Positions 49,247-57,815 of a stretch of 64,000 bases of DNA are shown here, in pieces. A model generated the notes under the pieces. It was not told the origin of the DNA, did not search any database, and saw only the letters and a list, made by a program, of their open reading frames with translations. The stretch is from Palsa-892 sp035555855 (GTDB lineage Bacteria; Pseudomonadota; Alphaproteobacteria; Rhizobiales; Xanthobacteraceae). Position numbers and translations under genes: made by a program. The stretch is from assembly GCA_035555855.1 (NCBI GenBank), contig DATMGD010000071.1, positions 186,001 to 250,000 of the forward strand, in the 5' to 3' direction. Positions within the stretch are counted from its first letter, which is position 1. Each line of letters begins with the position of its first letter.

Positions 49247-49555
49247 TTAACGGACGACCGCGTCCTTCCAGAGGGTTTTTTCGCGCTCGGTCTGCGCGAT
49301 CGAAGCCTGTGCGAGTGCTTCGGCCTGGTTCGCAAGCTTCAACGCCTTGTCGAAATCGCCGGCATCGGCAGCGGCTTTCGCGCCCTTCAGCGCGTTCGCC
49401 GTCACCGTCCATTGATTGCGAAGCTCGCCGGCTTTCTTGTTGGTGGCTTCGGCTTTCTCATAGGCCGCCTTGAACTGATCCTGCGGCGATTGCGCGAGCG
49501 CCACACCAACCGGCAGAGCGGCGAGAAGAAGAGCTGCGATGATTTTGTTTCGCAT
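49247..49555 (-). CDS. soxK: SoxK-like SoxAX-binding small protein
   Basis: 102 residues. A signal peptide (IIAALLLAALPVGVALAQ) is followed by an all-helical mature part: FKAAYEKAEATNKKAGELRNQW, NALKGAKAAADAGDFDKALKLANQAEALAQASIAQTEREKTLW. The AxxxAGDFxxAxxLAxxA pattern and the place between soxA and soxB resemble SoxK (SAXB), which binds SoxAX and stimulates it in green sulfur bacteria. The gaps to both neighbours are about 10-15 bp. The family match is from memory of short motifs, so the symbol is tentative. Confidence 0.7.
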   Translation of the reverse strand: MRNKIIAALLLAALPVGVALAQSPQDQFKAAYEKAEATNKKAGELRNQWTVTANALKGAKAAADAGDFDKALKLANQAEALAQASIAQTEREKTLWKDAVVR

Positions 49556-49564
49556 CGGAAACTC

Positions 49565-50407
49565 CTATGGCCGCGCGCCGGGGCCCGAGATCGGCAGCCC
49601 GTTCGCCATGTACGAGAGATAATATTCGACGTCGCGATATTCGGCGTCTTGCGGCTTCAGCGGAACGCCGCGCACCTGACTGTTGCAGCTCGTGAAGCGG
49701 CGGCTGATCGTGCCCATACCGCCCCACTCGGAGCGATAGATCGGCATCGCGTTCAGAATGCCGAGCGCAGGCGCAAGCCGTTCGCTGCGAATGAGTTCGC
49801 CGGGGCTCTGCACGTGGCAGCTCGCGCAGGAGAAATTGAGCTGGCCGCGGCGCTGATAGAAATACTGCTTGCCATGCTCATAAGCCGCGAGCGCCCGCGG
49901 ATCGTTCGGGATCTTGATATCGAATGGCTTGCCGCGAGAGGTGAACGCCATATAGGCGGTGACCGACGCCATGTCGTCGCCGGTGTACGAATAAGGCTTC
50001 TCGCCGTTCTGCTCGAGACAGCGGTTCACTGCGAGTTCGAGCGTAATGACCTTTCCTTCCTTCGCATCGAAGTAGGGATAGTCCTGGCGGATGCCGATAC
50101 CCTTGTTCGGGAAGCAGTCGGCCATCGTCTTGCCGTTCGCGAACGGTTTCGCCATCAGCTCCTTGCCCTTATCGACGGCGAAGTCATAGGGCGGAAACTC
50201 TTCTTTCTGCAGCCACTGCTTGTGCAGGCCTTCGTCCACCGAATACGGCCCGTTCACGAAGTCATCGAGCTTGATCTTCGGGAACTTCGACTGGAAGAAC
50301 TGACGGAATGCCTTGAAATCCTGCTCGGGGTTGATCGAATCCGCCGCCAGCGCGCTGTTCGCAAATATTGCGCAGCAGGCAACCGAGATCAGTATTTTTC
50401 GAAACAT
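49565..50407 (-). CDS. soxA: SoxA, monoheme c-type cytochrome subunit of SoxAX
   Basis: 280 residues. Signal peptide (ILISVACCAIFANSALA). One heme site, C194-A-S-C-H198 (LNFSCASCHVQSPGELIR), and the active-site Cys241 in ISRRFTSCNSQVRG, which carries the cysteine persulfide. The position of the second heme in diheme SoxA is replaced by a Cys98/Cys130 pair (ADCFPNKG, NRCLEQNGE), as in the SoxA type with a disulfide. With SoxX it couples thiosulfate to SoxY. ATG 50407 is preceded by GGGAGG; the gap to soxZ is 26 bp. Confidence 0.95.
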   Translation of the reverse strand: MFRKILISVACCAIFANSALAADSINPEQDFKAFRQFFQSKFPKIKLDDFVNGPYSVDEGLHKQWLQKEEFPPYDFAVDKGKELMAKPFANGKTMADCFPNKGIGIRQDYPYFDAKEGKVITLELAVNRCLEQNGEKPYSYTGDDMASVTAYMAFTSRGKPFDIKIPNDPRALAAYEHGKQYFYQRRGQLNFSCASCHVQSPGELIRSERLAPALGILNAMPIYRSEWGGMGTISRRFTSCNSQVRGVPLKPQDAEYRDVEYYLSYMANGLPISGPGARP

Positions 50408-50433
50408 CCTGTCCTCCCAATACGTCTTTTTAT

Positions 50434-50745
50434 TTATTGGATCTTCGCCGTCATCGAGTCGCTGGCGCCTTTGTTGTCGACCCAGCTGATCTTGAGGTCG
50501 TCGCCCTTTTTGCCACCCTTGAAGCTGAACTTCACATAGGGATCCTTGGAAACCGCCGGGCCCCACAGCGCGGTAAAGACGACCTTGCCGTTAGCTTCAA
50601 ACTGCACCGTTTCGATGTGGTGCGCAGGAACGAGTTCACCCTTGGCGTTCTTGACGAAGCCGGAGTCCATCGGATGCTGAATCAGCGCCTGCACTTCGGT
50701 GGTCTCGCCCGATGCGGTAGCGCGAACGCGAATTGACGATGCCAT
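50434..50745 (-). CDS. soxZ: SoxZ, sulfur-carrier complex subunit
   Basis: 103 residues, no signal peptide, exported with SoxY. An immunoglobulin-like fold with IRVRATASGETTEVQALIQHPMDSGF, VPAHHIETVQFEANGKVVFTALWGPAVSKDPYVKFSFKGGKKGDDLKISWVDNKG, all typical of SoxZ. It forms the SoxYZ heterodimer that carries the growing sulfur chain. It is 15 bp downstream of soxY. Ribosome site GAGGAG. Confidence 0.96.
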   Translation of the reverse strand: MASSIRVRATASGETTEVQALIQHPMDSGFVKNAKGELVPAHHIETVQFEANGKVVFTALWGPAVSKDPYVKFSFKGGKKGDDLKISWVDNKGASDSMTAKIQ

Positions 50746-50760
50746 GTCTGTTTCTCCTCG

Positions 50761-51246
50761 TTAGCCGCCGCAACCGCCGACGGTGACTTTGACTTCCTTC
50801 GACGCGCTGTAGAGCTTGCCGCCGGATTCGACGACCGCAACGACCTGGCTCGTCTTCGCCATCTTCAACCGGTTGGAAACCGCCGCGCTCGTGCCTTCCG
50901 GAATCTTGTAGGAAGCCGCCAGCACGTAGGGATTTTCCTTCACCATGATCGAGATCGAGGTGACGTTCGGCAGCGTACTGCTGACGCTGATCGGCACCAC
51001 CGCGCCGTTCTCGGCGATCTCGGGCGCATCCAACTTCACCTTATCGGAAGGCTCGAATGTCTTGCCGTAAAGAGTTTTTGCCGCATCGGCTTCCGACTTC
51101 TGCTTGAAGGCATCCGCCGGCCAGCCCGCGGCGTCGGCCGCGAAAGCGGCAACCGCGCGAAGCGCATCCATGCCGACCGCAACGGCTCCCGCGAGAGCCG
51201 TGAGGGCAAGAAAGCGACGCCGTGAAAAATGGTGGCTCGTGTTCAT
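50761..51246 (-). CDS. soxY: SoxY, sulfur-carrier protein
   Basis: 161 residues. Tat signal (FSRRRFLALTALAGAVAVG), an immunoglobulin-like domain (KLDAPEIAENGAVVPISVSSTLPNVTSISIMVKENPYVLAASYKIPEGTSAAVSNRLKMAKTSQVVAVVESGGKLYSASKEVKVTVGGCGG), and the diagnostic C-terminal swinging arm GGCGG. Its Cys is the covalent sulfur anchor. It is exported folded with SoxZ. It lies 16 bp after soxX. Confidence 0.97.
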   Translation of the reverse strand: MNTSHHFSRRRFLALTALAGAVAVGMDALRAVAAFAADAAGWPADAFKQKSEADAAKTLYGKTFEPSDKVKLDAPEIAENGAVVPISVSSTLPNVTSISIMVKENPYVLAASYKIPEGTSAAVSNRLKMAKTSQVVAVVESGGKLYSASKEVKVTVGGCGG

Positions 51247-51262
51247 TGAATTCTCCCGGTTC

Positions 51263-51610
51263 TTATAGTGTCAGCAGGAAATCGGCGATCGCCTCGATTT
51301 CCTTATTGGTGAGAATGAGGTTGCGCCCGAACGGCGGCATCATCGTTTGCGGATTGCGCGTCGTTTCATCGCTGATGATCGCAATCAGTTCTTTGCGGTC
51401 GTAGCGCGCTTTCATGCCGCTAAGCTCCGGCCCGATCGTCCCCGCCGAGTCTCCGCCCTTCATGGCATGGCAGGTCAGGCAGTTGCCCTTGCTGCGATTG
51501 AAGGCGAGGTCTTTGCCATCAAGGTCGGCAGCCCGGGCTTGAGATACCATGGACGCCGCGATCAGAACGAACGCAGCCGCTGTAAGATAACGATAAAAAG
51601 AAGACATCAT
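51263..51610 (-). CDS. soxX: SoxX, monoheme cytochrome c subunit of SoxAX
   Basis: 115 residues from ATG 51610 (GGAG site). Signal peptide LTAAAFVLIAASMVSQARA, heme motif in NRSKGNCLTCHAMKGG, axial Met in TTRNPQTMMPPFGRNLILTNKEIEAIADFLLTL. It pairs with SoxA to oxidatively couple thiosulfate to SoxY. A longer version starting at 51631 would overlap soxD by ATGA but has no ribosome site. Coupling between soxD and soxX is likely either way. Confidence 0.95.
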   Translation of the reverse strand: MMSSFYRYLTAAAFVLIAASMVSQARAADLDGKDLAFNRSKGNCLTCHAMKGGDSAGTIGPELSGMKARYDRKELIAIISDETTRNPQTMMPPFGRNLILTNKEIEAIADFLLTL

Positions 51611-51627
51611 GGTCTCCGTGGCGTTTT

Positions 51628-52296
51628 TCATTTTGGTTGCATGGTGTCGAGCGGGCCGGTGGTACGCGGCGTAAGATCAGTACCTTCAGCCGTGGAAATA
51701 ATCTTTATATCTTTCGGGTCAATGCATTTTGTCATGCATGGTTTCGCTGCCGTATCGGGGCGCGGGTCCTGCCAGCTGAAGTTGTCATGGTTCGGCATTT
51801 TCACTTTGGGCAGGCTCGTCTTGTCGGCGACAAAATCGTCCGGGACGAGGTTATTGAGGTTCAGGACATAAGCCGTCAATGCATAAACATCGTCGGCAGA
51901 TAACGTATGGGGCGTCGGCATCGGCATCGCGCGATTAATATAATCCCAAAGCGTAACCGCAAAGGGCCAATAGCTGCCAACTGTCGGCTCTGGACGGTCC
52001 GCCGTCAATGTACCATTGCCGCCGACGAGCTTGGGGTATCGCCCCTCGCCTTCGCCGAAAGTCCCATGGCACACCGCACACTGCTCGGCGAAAACTTCCG
52101 TGCCACGCGCCACATCTCCCTTGCCGGCCGGCAAACCTTCGCCGTCGTCGCCGCGTGCATCGATATTCCATCCGGCGATCTGCTCCGGCGTCGCGGGCTT
52201 GCCGTAGCCATACGGCTTTTTCTGCTGCGCCTGCGCCGCGACAGCAAACGCCAGCACGCCCGCTGCAATCAACGTGAGTTTAAGCGGTTTGAACAT
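51628..52296 (-). CDS. soxD: SoxD-like cytochrome c of sulfane dehydrogenase
   Basis: 222 residues from ATG 52296. Signal peptide (LTLIAAGVLAFAVAAQA), one heme site CAVCH in GTEVFAEQCAVCHGTFGEGEGRYPKLVGG, axial Met region RAMPMPTPHTLSADDVYALTAYVLNLN, and a C-terminal Cys pair (PCMTKC). This short, monoheme form partners SoxC; classical Paracoccus SoxD is a longer diheme protein, and SorB of sulfite dehydrogenase is related. It overlaps soxC by 17 bp, so the pair is translationally coupled. Confidence 0.85.
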   Translation of the reverse strand: MFKPLKLTLIAAGVLAFAVAAQAQQKKPYGYGKPATPEQIAGWNIDARGDDGEGLPAGKGDVARGTEVFAEQCAVCHGTFGEGEGRYPKLVGGNGTLTADRPEPTVGSYWPFAVTLWDYINRAMPMPTPHTLSADDVYALTAYVLNLNNLVPDDFVADKTSLPKVKMPNHDNFSWQDPRPDTAAKPCMTKCIDPKDIKIISTAEGTDLTPRTTGPLDTMQPK

Positions 52297-53569
52297 CAAA
52301 CACGCTCCCGTCCTGTTTGATCTGCCAGGTCTGGATCGAATTGTTGTGATATATCGAATTCGAGCCGCGAATTTTACGTAATTGCCCGATCGTCGGCTGA
52401 ACGTATCCGGTCTCGTCGATGACACGCGATTCAATGAGCGCCGGTTTGCCGTCCCATTGCCACGGCATCGAAAAACGCGTCAGCGCCTTCGACAGAACCG
52501 GCTCGTGTAGTTGCGCTTTCTGCCAGTTCGCGCCGCCATCGGTCGAGACATGCACTTCACGCACCTTGCCGTTGCCGGTCCAGGCAAGGCCTCGGATTTC
52601 ATAACTGCCGGGGCCATGGCGCAGCGGCTTCTCGGGGCACGGGAATGTAACCACCGACTTCGCGTCGATCAGCCAGGTGAAGCCGCGCGATTTTCCGTTC
52701 GGCATCAGGTCAGTGTATTTTGAAGTTTCTTCGCGCGTGTACCACGGCTTGTCGCCGATCTTGATCCGCCGCAGCCATTTGATGCTGACATTGCCTTCCC
52801 ATCCAGGAACGATGAGACGTAGCGGATAGCCTTGCTCCGGTCGCAATGCCTCGCCGTTCTGACCGTAAACGATCAGACAATCATCGAGGCACTTATCCAA
52901 AGGCAGGCTGCGTGTCATGTGCGCGCCGTCAGCGCCTTCGACGAGAGCCCATTTGGCGTTCTTCTTGAGGCCGACTTCTTCCAGAAGCGTCGAAAGCTTC
53001 ACGCCCGTCCACTCGGCGCAACTGATCATGCCATGAGTAAATTGTAGCGAATTGAGCTGCGCCGCGCGCCACTCCATGCCGCCGTTCGCCGGGCATTCGA
53101 TGAAATGAATGCGCGACACCGATGGAAAGCGAAGAATGTCGTCCATCGTCAGCACGATCGGCCGCTCGACGAGGCCGTGAATCATCAGGCGATGCTCGTC
53201 ACGCGTAACGTCGGTGCGCCCGGCGTGATAACGCTCAAAGAACAGGCCGTTCGGCGTGATGATGCCGTTCAATTCCTGGAGTGGCGAAAAGCTGACCGAC
53301 GATTCGGTGCCCGCCGTCAGCCACGGCACGTTGCGCCGGATAACTCCGGCCTCGCCTTCGGCGGGAACGCCATAGGGGCGATCGACAACGCCCGCGCCCA
53401 TCGTTTGCGACCAGGGATTATCGGCAGGCGGGGCGGCCTCTTCGGCACCCGCTTTCGCGGTCGCGAGCAGCGCTCCGGCGGCCGCCGCGCTTCCAAGCCT
53501 GAACAGTTTGCGGCGTGACAAACCTCGCGTTGGCAGCGCGCCATTTGCGCGTCCATTGTCCCGCTTCAT
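52280..53569 (-). CDS. soxC: SoxC, molybdenum subunit of sulfane dehydrogenase
   Basis: 429 residues. Tat signal (GLSRRKLFRLGSAAAAGALLATAKAGA), a sulfite-oxidase-type molybdopterin domain (VSRIHFIECPANGGMEWRAAQLNSLQFTHGMISCAEWTGVKLSTLLEEVG, where a Cys ligates Mo; QGYPLRLIVPGWEGNVSIKWLRRIKIGD), and a C-terminal dimerisation domain (GLAWTGNGKVREVHVSTDGGANW). SoxCD oxidises the SoxY-bound sulfane sulfur, giving complete oxidation to sulfate without sulfur globules. First gene of the minus-strand sox operon; ribosome site GAGGGGAA. Confidence 0.94.
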   Translation of the reverse strand: MKRDNGRANGALPTRGLSRRKLFRLGSAAAAGALLATAKAGAEEAAPPADNPWSQTMGAGVVDRPYGVPAEGEAGVIRRNVPWLTAGTESSVSFSPLQELNGIITPNGLFFERYHAGRTDVTRDEHRLMIHGLVERPIVLTMDDILRFPSVSRIHFIECPANGGMEWRAAQLNSLQFTHGMISCAEWTGVKLSTLLEEVGLKKNAKWALVEGADGAHMTRSLPLDKCLDDCLIVYGQNGEALRPEQGYPLRLIVPGWEGNVSIKWLRRIKIGDKPWYTREETSKYTDLMPNGKSRGFTWLIDAKSVVTFPCPEKPLRHGPGSYEIRGLAWTGNGKVREVHVSTDGGANWQKAQLHEPVLSKALTRFSMPWQWDGKPALIESRVIDETGYVQPTIGQLRKIRGSNSIYHNNSIQTWQIKQDGSVFDVQTA

Positions 53570-53579
53570 CGTTTCCCCT

Positions 53580-53649
53580 CGGTTCCATATGAACCGTTTT
53601 TATTTTGTCTTTTTGCGTATCGTCCCATGCTAATTTAGTCAACGCTAAA
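53580..53649. promoter_or_regulatory. Inverted repeats in the soxC-soxR intergenic region
   Basis: CGGTTC-CATAT-GAACCG (53580-53596) lies just upstream of the soxC ribosome site. TTTAG-TCAACG-CTAAA (53634-53649) lies mid-gap in AT-rich DNA. The second has the size and AT content expected for an ArsR-type sulfur regulator (SoxR/SqrR/BigR). Both are candidates for SoxR binding; neither is proven. Confidence 0.55.
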
Positions 53650-53721
53650 ATATAAAACGTGTTTCGACGAAGGTGAAAGAATTTGATATGAGTGCGCCGC
53701 AATACGGAAGAGGTGATGCCC

Positions 53722-54075
53722 ATGGAGCTTGGGACAACGAATATCAAGCGGTTGCGCAAGGATAAGTCGAGCGATCTACAAAAGCTGACCGCGCAGGCGG
53801 CGGAAGCCGCTCACGTCTTGAATCTTCTCGGCAACGAAAAGCGGCTGTTGATTCTCTGCTATCTGATCGCCGCCAAGGAACTCAAAGTTGGCGACATCGT
53901 CAGCGCGGTGCAAATCAGCCAGTCGGCACTCTCGCAACACCTGACGAAATTGCGCGAGGCCGGCATCGTCACCTTCCGCCGCGATTCGCAAACGCTCTAC
54001 TATCGAATTTCAGATCCGCGCGTGAGCAAGCTCATCAGGCTTCTCAAGAATCTTTATTGCGAGGACATTAAGTGA
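53722..54075 (+). CDS. soxR: SoxR, ArsR-family sulfur-responsive repressor
   Basis: 117 residues from ATG 53722 (GGAAGAGG, 8 bp upstream). ArsR winged helix: HVLNLLGNEKRLLILCYLIAAKELKVGDIVSAVQISQSALSQHLTKLREAGIVTFRRDSQTLYYRISD. Two cysteines, C46 (LLILCYL) and C113 (LLKNLYCEDIK), are spaced as in SqrR/BigR-type sensors, which form a tetrasulfide bridge with reactive sulfur. It probably represses the divergent sox operon and its own operon when no sulfane sulfur is present. Its stop overlaps the soxH GTG start. Confidence 0.9.
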   Translation: MELGTTNIKRLRKDKSSDLQKLTAQAAEAAHVLNLLGNEKRLLILCYLIAAKELKVGDIVSAVQISQSALSQHLTKLREAGIVTFRRDSQTLYYRISDPRVSKLIRLLKNLYCEDIK

Positions 54076-55067
54076 AGCTCGCTCATCTGTGCGCGGCCTT
54101 TGCCATCGCCGTTTCGCAAACCGCCTTCGCGCAGAACGCCGCGCCTTATGCGCCGATCACCAAACCGCTGACCATCGAGCAGGTTCCCGGTACGCAGATT
54201 TACTACAGCATCGGCATTCCCGGCGTGCCCGGCAAAGCCAACGAGGGCAACACCTCGAATGCCGGTTACGTCATCACCGACGACGGCGTCGTCGTGTTCG
54301 ATGCTCTCGGAACGCCGAGCCTTGGCTGGGCGATGCTGCAGGACATCAGGAAGCGCACCGACAAAAAGATTCGCTATGTCGCGCTAAGCCACTATCACGC
54401 CGATCACATCTACGGCCTGCAAGCGTTCAAGGATCACACCGACGCGATCATCATCGCGCAGGATCGCGCGCGCGAATACAAAGAGAACGACGAAGAAATT
54501 GCCGACGAGCGCGTCGGCGAGCGGCTCAACCAGCGCCGCGATGCGCTCTCTCCGTGGGTCGACAAATCGACCCGCGTCGTCGCGCCCGACATCACATTCT
54601 CGCAGCGCGCGACGATCACGCTCGGTGGGCATACGTTCACGATGATCTACGGCGGCCCGGCGCATTCGGGCAGCGACATGATGATGATGGTGCAGCCCGA
54701 AGGCGTGCTGTTCGCCGGTGACATCGTGCAGAACGGCCGCATCCCGTTCATGAACAGCGACGACGTCGATAGCGGTGTGTGGCTCGCGGCCTTGAACGAA
54801 GTGCTGAAGCTCGACCCGCAATTCATCGTGCCGGGGCATGGCAAGCCGTCGCATCAGGCGAAGGAAGCCATCACCTTCACACGCGATTACATCGCCTATG
54901 TGCGCGAGGCGATGGCCAAGGCGGTCGAGAACTGGGTCGAGTTCGAAACGGCCTACAAGGACACCGACTGGTCGAAATACAAAGGCCTGCCCGCCTTCGA
55001 CAGCATCAATAAGGGAAACGCATACCGGATATTCCTCGATCTCGAGGCCAGAAACTTCAAGAAATAG
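54072..55067 (+). CDS. soxH: SoxH-like exported metallo-beta-lactamase-fold protein
   Basis: 331 residues. Signal peptide (LCAAFAIAVSQTAFAQ), then a metallo-beta-lactamase domain with metal ligands H107-Y-H-A-D-H112 (VALSHYHADHIYGLQAF), His in YGGPAHSGSDMMMMVQPEGVLFAGD and His in FIVPGHGKPSH. The C-terminal ~60 residues are helical. This is the quinoprotein-relay/SoxH type; SoxH is found in sox clusters but is dispensable for thiosulfate oxidation in Paracoccus, and its reaction is unknown. GTG start with a 4-bp overlap with soxR. Confidence 0.85.
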   Translation: MKLAHLCAAFAIAVSQTAFAQNAAPYAPITKPLTIEQVPGTQIYYSIGIPGVPGKANEGNTSNAGYVITDDGVVVFDALGTPSLGWAMLQDIRKRTDKKIRYVALSHYHADHIYGLQAFKDHTDAIIIAQDRAREYKENDEEIADERVGERLNQRRDALSPWVDKSTRVVAPDITFSQRATITLGGHTFTMIYGGPAHSGSDMMMMVQPEGVLFAGDIVQNGRIPFMNSDDVDSGVWLAALNEVLKLDPQFIVPGHGKPSHQAKEAITFTRDYIAYVREAMAKAVENWVEFETAYKDTDWSKYKGLPAFDSINKGNAYRIFLDLEARNFKK

Positions 55068-55183
55068 GCCGAAAACACATTCCCGTTTTTATACGTGAAA
55101 TTAATGGGAATATTGCAATTTTCCGATACAATCCGTAAATAGTGCGGATCCCCACGCTGTGGGGACGAGTTTACGGGTGGACC

Positions 55184-56308
55184 ATGAGCACGTTTGAGCC
55201 GGCACAACTGCTTATTTTTGGCGGCCTCGTTCTGGGGCTGCTGTTCGGCAGCTTCGCGCAGGCGACAGCCTTCTGCAGCAGCGGCGCAATCCTTGATGTC
55301 GTGCGCAAGGGCAACAGCAACCGGCTGCGTGCCTGGGGCGTCGCGCTCGCGGTCGCCGTTCTCGCCAGCCAGCTTCTGTTCGTTTTCGGCGGCGTCGATC
55401 TCACCAAGTCGATCTATCTCGCGACACCGCTCAATCTTGCAGGCCCGATCGTCGGCGGCTTCGTGTTTGGCGTCGGCATGATGCTCGGCAACGGCTGCGT
55501 TTCGCGCAATCTCGTTCGCCTCGGCTACGGCAATATCCGCTCTTTCGTTGTCGTCATATTGGTCGGCATCACCGCGTACATGACGCTGCGCGGCATCGTT
55601 GCGCCGTTGCGCCTTGCCAGTGAGAGCGCTACCCGCACCGATCTCGGCGCGACGGCAATCCCCGATCTGCTCGCATCACGCCTGCCGATCGATGCCGGCA
55701 CTTTGCGCTGGATCATCTCGATCGCGCTCGCTGCCGTCCTCCTCTTCGCCTGCTTTGCGAGCAAGAACTTCCGCGCCTCGCCGCGCAACATCATCGGCGG
55801 CCTCTCGATCGGTCTCTTGATCGCCGCCGCTTGGTACTTCACCGGCGTCGTGGCGCAAGATGAGTTCAATCCGTTCCCGCCGGCGAGCCTCACGTTCGTC
55901 GCGCCGGTTGGCGATGCCGTCGAATATCTCATGATCTTCACCGGCACGACCGCGAACTTCGGCATCGCCGTCGTCGGCGGCGTCATCGTCGGCGCTTTCG
56001 TGACATCGGTGACCCGCGGCAAATTCGAGATCGAAGGTTTCAGCAACGCCAACGATTTCTTCCGCCAGATCATCGGCGCGATGATGATGGGCGTTGGCGG
56101 CGTATTCGCCATGGGCTGCACGATCGGTCAGGGCCTGACCGGCATGTCGACGCTCTCGCTCGGCTCGGCGCTTGCGGCGATTTCGATCTTCGCCGGCGGC
56201 TTCGTCGGCGCGTCGCTGCTGAACCGTTTGGAAAACTGGCACCCGCAAACGCGGAATGCAGCCGGGCCTGCCGGGTTCGCCGCGCGCTCTTCGCAGACCG
56301 CGCACTGA
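55184..56308 (+). CDS. YeeE/YedE (TsuA-like) thiosulfate transporter
   Basis: 374 residues with about nine membrane helices. The three conserved Cys motifs of the YeeE/YedE family are present: ATAFCSSGAILD, MLGNGCVSRNLVRLGYGNIRS and FAMGCTIGQGLTGMSTLSLGS. These cysteines pass thiosulfate through TsuA-type channels. Context with soxR/soxH supports thiosulfate or another sulfur species as cargo. ATG 55184 follows GGGTGG; a small hairpin TCCCCA/TGGGGA lies 18-35 bp upstream, close to the ribosome site. It is 116 bp after soxH in AT-rich DNA, so it may have its own promoter. Confidence 0.85.
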   Translation: MSTFEPAQLLIFGGLVLGLLFGSFAQATAFCSSGAILDVVRKGNSNRLRAWGVALAVAVLASQLLFVFGGVDLTKSIYLATPLNLAGPIVGGFVFGVGMMLGNGCVSRNLVRLGYGNIRSFVVVILVGITAYMTLRGIVAPLRLASESATRTDLGATAIPDLLASRLPIDAGTLRWIISIALAAVLLFACFASKNFRASPRNIIGGLSIGLLIAAAWYFTGVVAQDEFNPFPPASLTFVAPVGDAVEYLMIFTGTTANFGIAVVGGVIVGAFVTSVTRGKFEIEGFSNANDFFRQIIGAMMMGVGGVFAMGCTIGQGLTGMSTLSLGSALAAISIFAGGFVGASLLNRLENWHPQTRNAAGPAGFAARSSQTAH

Positions 56309-56326
56309 TCGCTCGGCTACCTGCGC

Positions 56327-57445
56327 TTACGCCTGCCACGCTTCGATCAGGCGCGCATAAATTTTCTCTGCGTCACGGATATGATCGACGAAACAATATT
56401 CGTCGGTCTGATGCGCCATGCCGGGCTCGCCCGGGCCGAGCACAACCGTCGGCGGCTCGCCTAGCGCGGGCTTCAAGATAGAAGCATCGGTGAAATATGG
56501 CACTGTCGCGATCGGCAACGGCTCCTTGCCCGTCACGGCGTGAACGGCTGCAAACACTTTCGCCAGCCAAGCATTCTTCGGTTCAGTCCACACCGCCGGG
56601 ACATCGACAAGCGCGCTCATCGTAATGTCTTCGCCGAGTTCGGCCGCAAGATGTTCTTTCACGCGCTCATGCGGAAGCGAAGGAATGGTGCGGATATCGA
56701 TGTCGATCTCGGCCCTGTCCGGCACCGAATTGACATTGATGCCCGAGCGTACTGCGCCGACATTCAGCGTCGGCTTGCCGAGATGCGGATGCGGCGCCTC
56801 GTTAAAATCAAAGGCTTCAAGTTTATGAAGTGCACGAGCTGCCTTGTAGGCCGCATTGACGCCGAGATGCGGCATCGAGCCATGCGCCGTCACGCCGGTC
56901 GCGACGGCGCGCAGCCACAGCGCGCCCTTGTGGCCGACCATCGGCACGTTCGATGTCGGCTCCGCGACAACGAGTGCTCCGCCCTTCTCGAGCACGCCTG
57001 CCCGCACCAGTTCCTTCGCACCTTCGCAGCCGATCTCTTCGCCTGCGGTAATAATCAGCGTGATACGCCCGCCGGTTTTGCGGCCGCTTCTCGCGGCCGC
57101 ACAGGCCGCCGCTACGAAAGCCGCAACGCCACTTTTCATATCGGATGAGCCGCGCCCGTAGAGCCGGCCGTCGATAATTTCGCCGCCGAGCGGATCGCGC
57201 TGCCACGGCGTATTGCCGAGCGGCACGGTGTCCACATGACCGGTGAAGCAGAGCGCCGGCCCCTCGCCCAGCGTTGCGACAAGATTGGCACGGTTTTCTG
57301 CGAAGCCATGAATCTTGGTCTGGAGCCCCGCCTCCGACAAAACACCGGCCAGCATCTTGATGCAGGCAAGCTCCTGCCCCGGCGGATTGATGGTGTCGAA
57401 GGCGATCAATTCCTGCGTAAGGCGCACCGGATCAAGGTCGCTCAT
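56327..57445 (-). CDS. M20 family metallopeptidase (acetylornithine deacetylase/DapE-like)
   Basis: 372 residues. Metal and catalytic motifs: ALCFTGHVDTVPLG (His, Asp), YGRGSSDMKSGVAAFVAAA (bridging Asp), LIITAGEEIGCEGAKEL (Glu-Glu), ALVVAEPTSN, and the C-terminal His in PGMAHQTDEYCFVDH. The lid domain has VTAHGSMPHLGVNAAYKAARALHKL. It hydrolyses an N-acyl amino acid or dipeptide; ArgE and DapE activity cannot be told apart here. It overlaps mnhG by 14 bp, so it is the last gene of the Mrp operon by position, though functionally unrelated. Confidence 0.88.
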   Translation of the reverse strand: MSDLDPVRLTQELIAFDTINPPGQELACIKMLAGVLSEAGLQTKIHGFAENRANLVATLGEGPALCFTGHVDTVPLGNTPWQRDPLGGEIIDGRLYGRGSSDMKSGVAAFVAAACAAARSGRKTGGRITLIITAGEEIGCEGAKELVRAGVLEKGGALVVAEPTSNVPMVGHKGALWLRAVATGVTAHGSMPHLGVNAAYKAARALHKLEAFDFNEAPHPHLGKPTLNVGAVRSGINVNSVPDRAEIDIDIRTIPSLPHERVKEHLAAELGEDITMSALVDVPAVWTEPKNAWLAKVFAAVHAVTGKEPLPIATVPYFTDASILKPALGEPPTVVLGPGEPGMAHQTDEYCFVDHIRDAEKIYARLIEAWQA

Positions 57446-57815
57446 GGCTCTCCTCGCGGCCAGAATGATTATTCTTCGCCGCCTCCTTTAGGGCTCGCTC
57501 GCCCTCGAACTCGTCCCGAAATTGTGCGGCACGGACCAGCACCAGGAGCGTGATCGGCGTCGTCACCGTGACGAAAATAACAATCAACAGCTCGTGCAAT
57601 ACGAAACGGTTGCCCAAGGCCAGAAAATAGATCATCGACGCCGCGACCACAAAGACCGTTCCGAGTGTCGTGCCGAGCGTCGGCGCATGCACCCGGTCAT
57701 AAAACGTCTTGAGCCGCAACAGACCGCACGTTCCGATCAGCGTGATTGCAGCGCCGGAAACCAGCAGCACCGACGCAAGAATTTCCGCCCAGAATGGAAT
57801 TTCTCCGCTGCTCAT
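57432..57815 (-). CDS. mnhG: Mrp antiporter subunit G
   Basis: 127 residues, three membrane helices: EILASVLLVSGAAITLIGTCGLLRLKTFYDRVHAPTLGTTLGTVFVVAASMIYFLAL and LHELLIVIFVTVTTPITLLVLVRAA. The motif GLLRLKTFYDRVHAPTLG is typical of MnhG/MrpG. It is the terminal subunit of the Na+/H+ antiporter; ATGA overlap with mnhF. Confidence 0.92.
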   Translation of the reverse strand: MSSGEIPFWAEILASVLLVSGAAITLIGTCGLLRLKTFYDRVHAPTLGTTLGTVFVVAASMIYFLALGNRFVLHELLIVIFVTVTTPITLLVLVRAAQFRDEFEGERALKEAAKNNHSGREESHERP

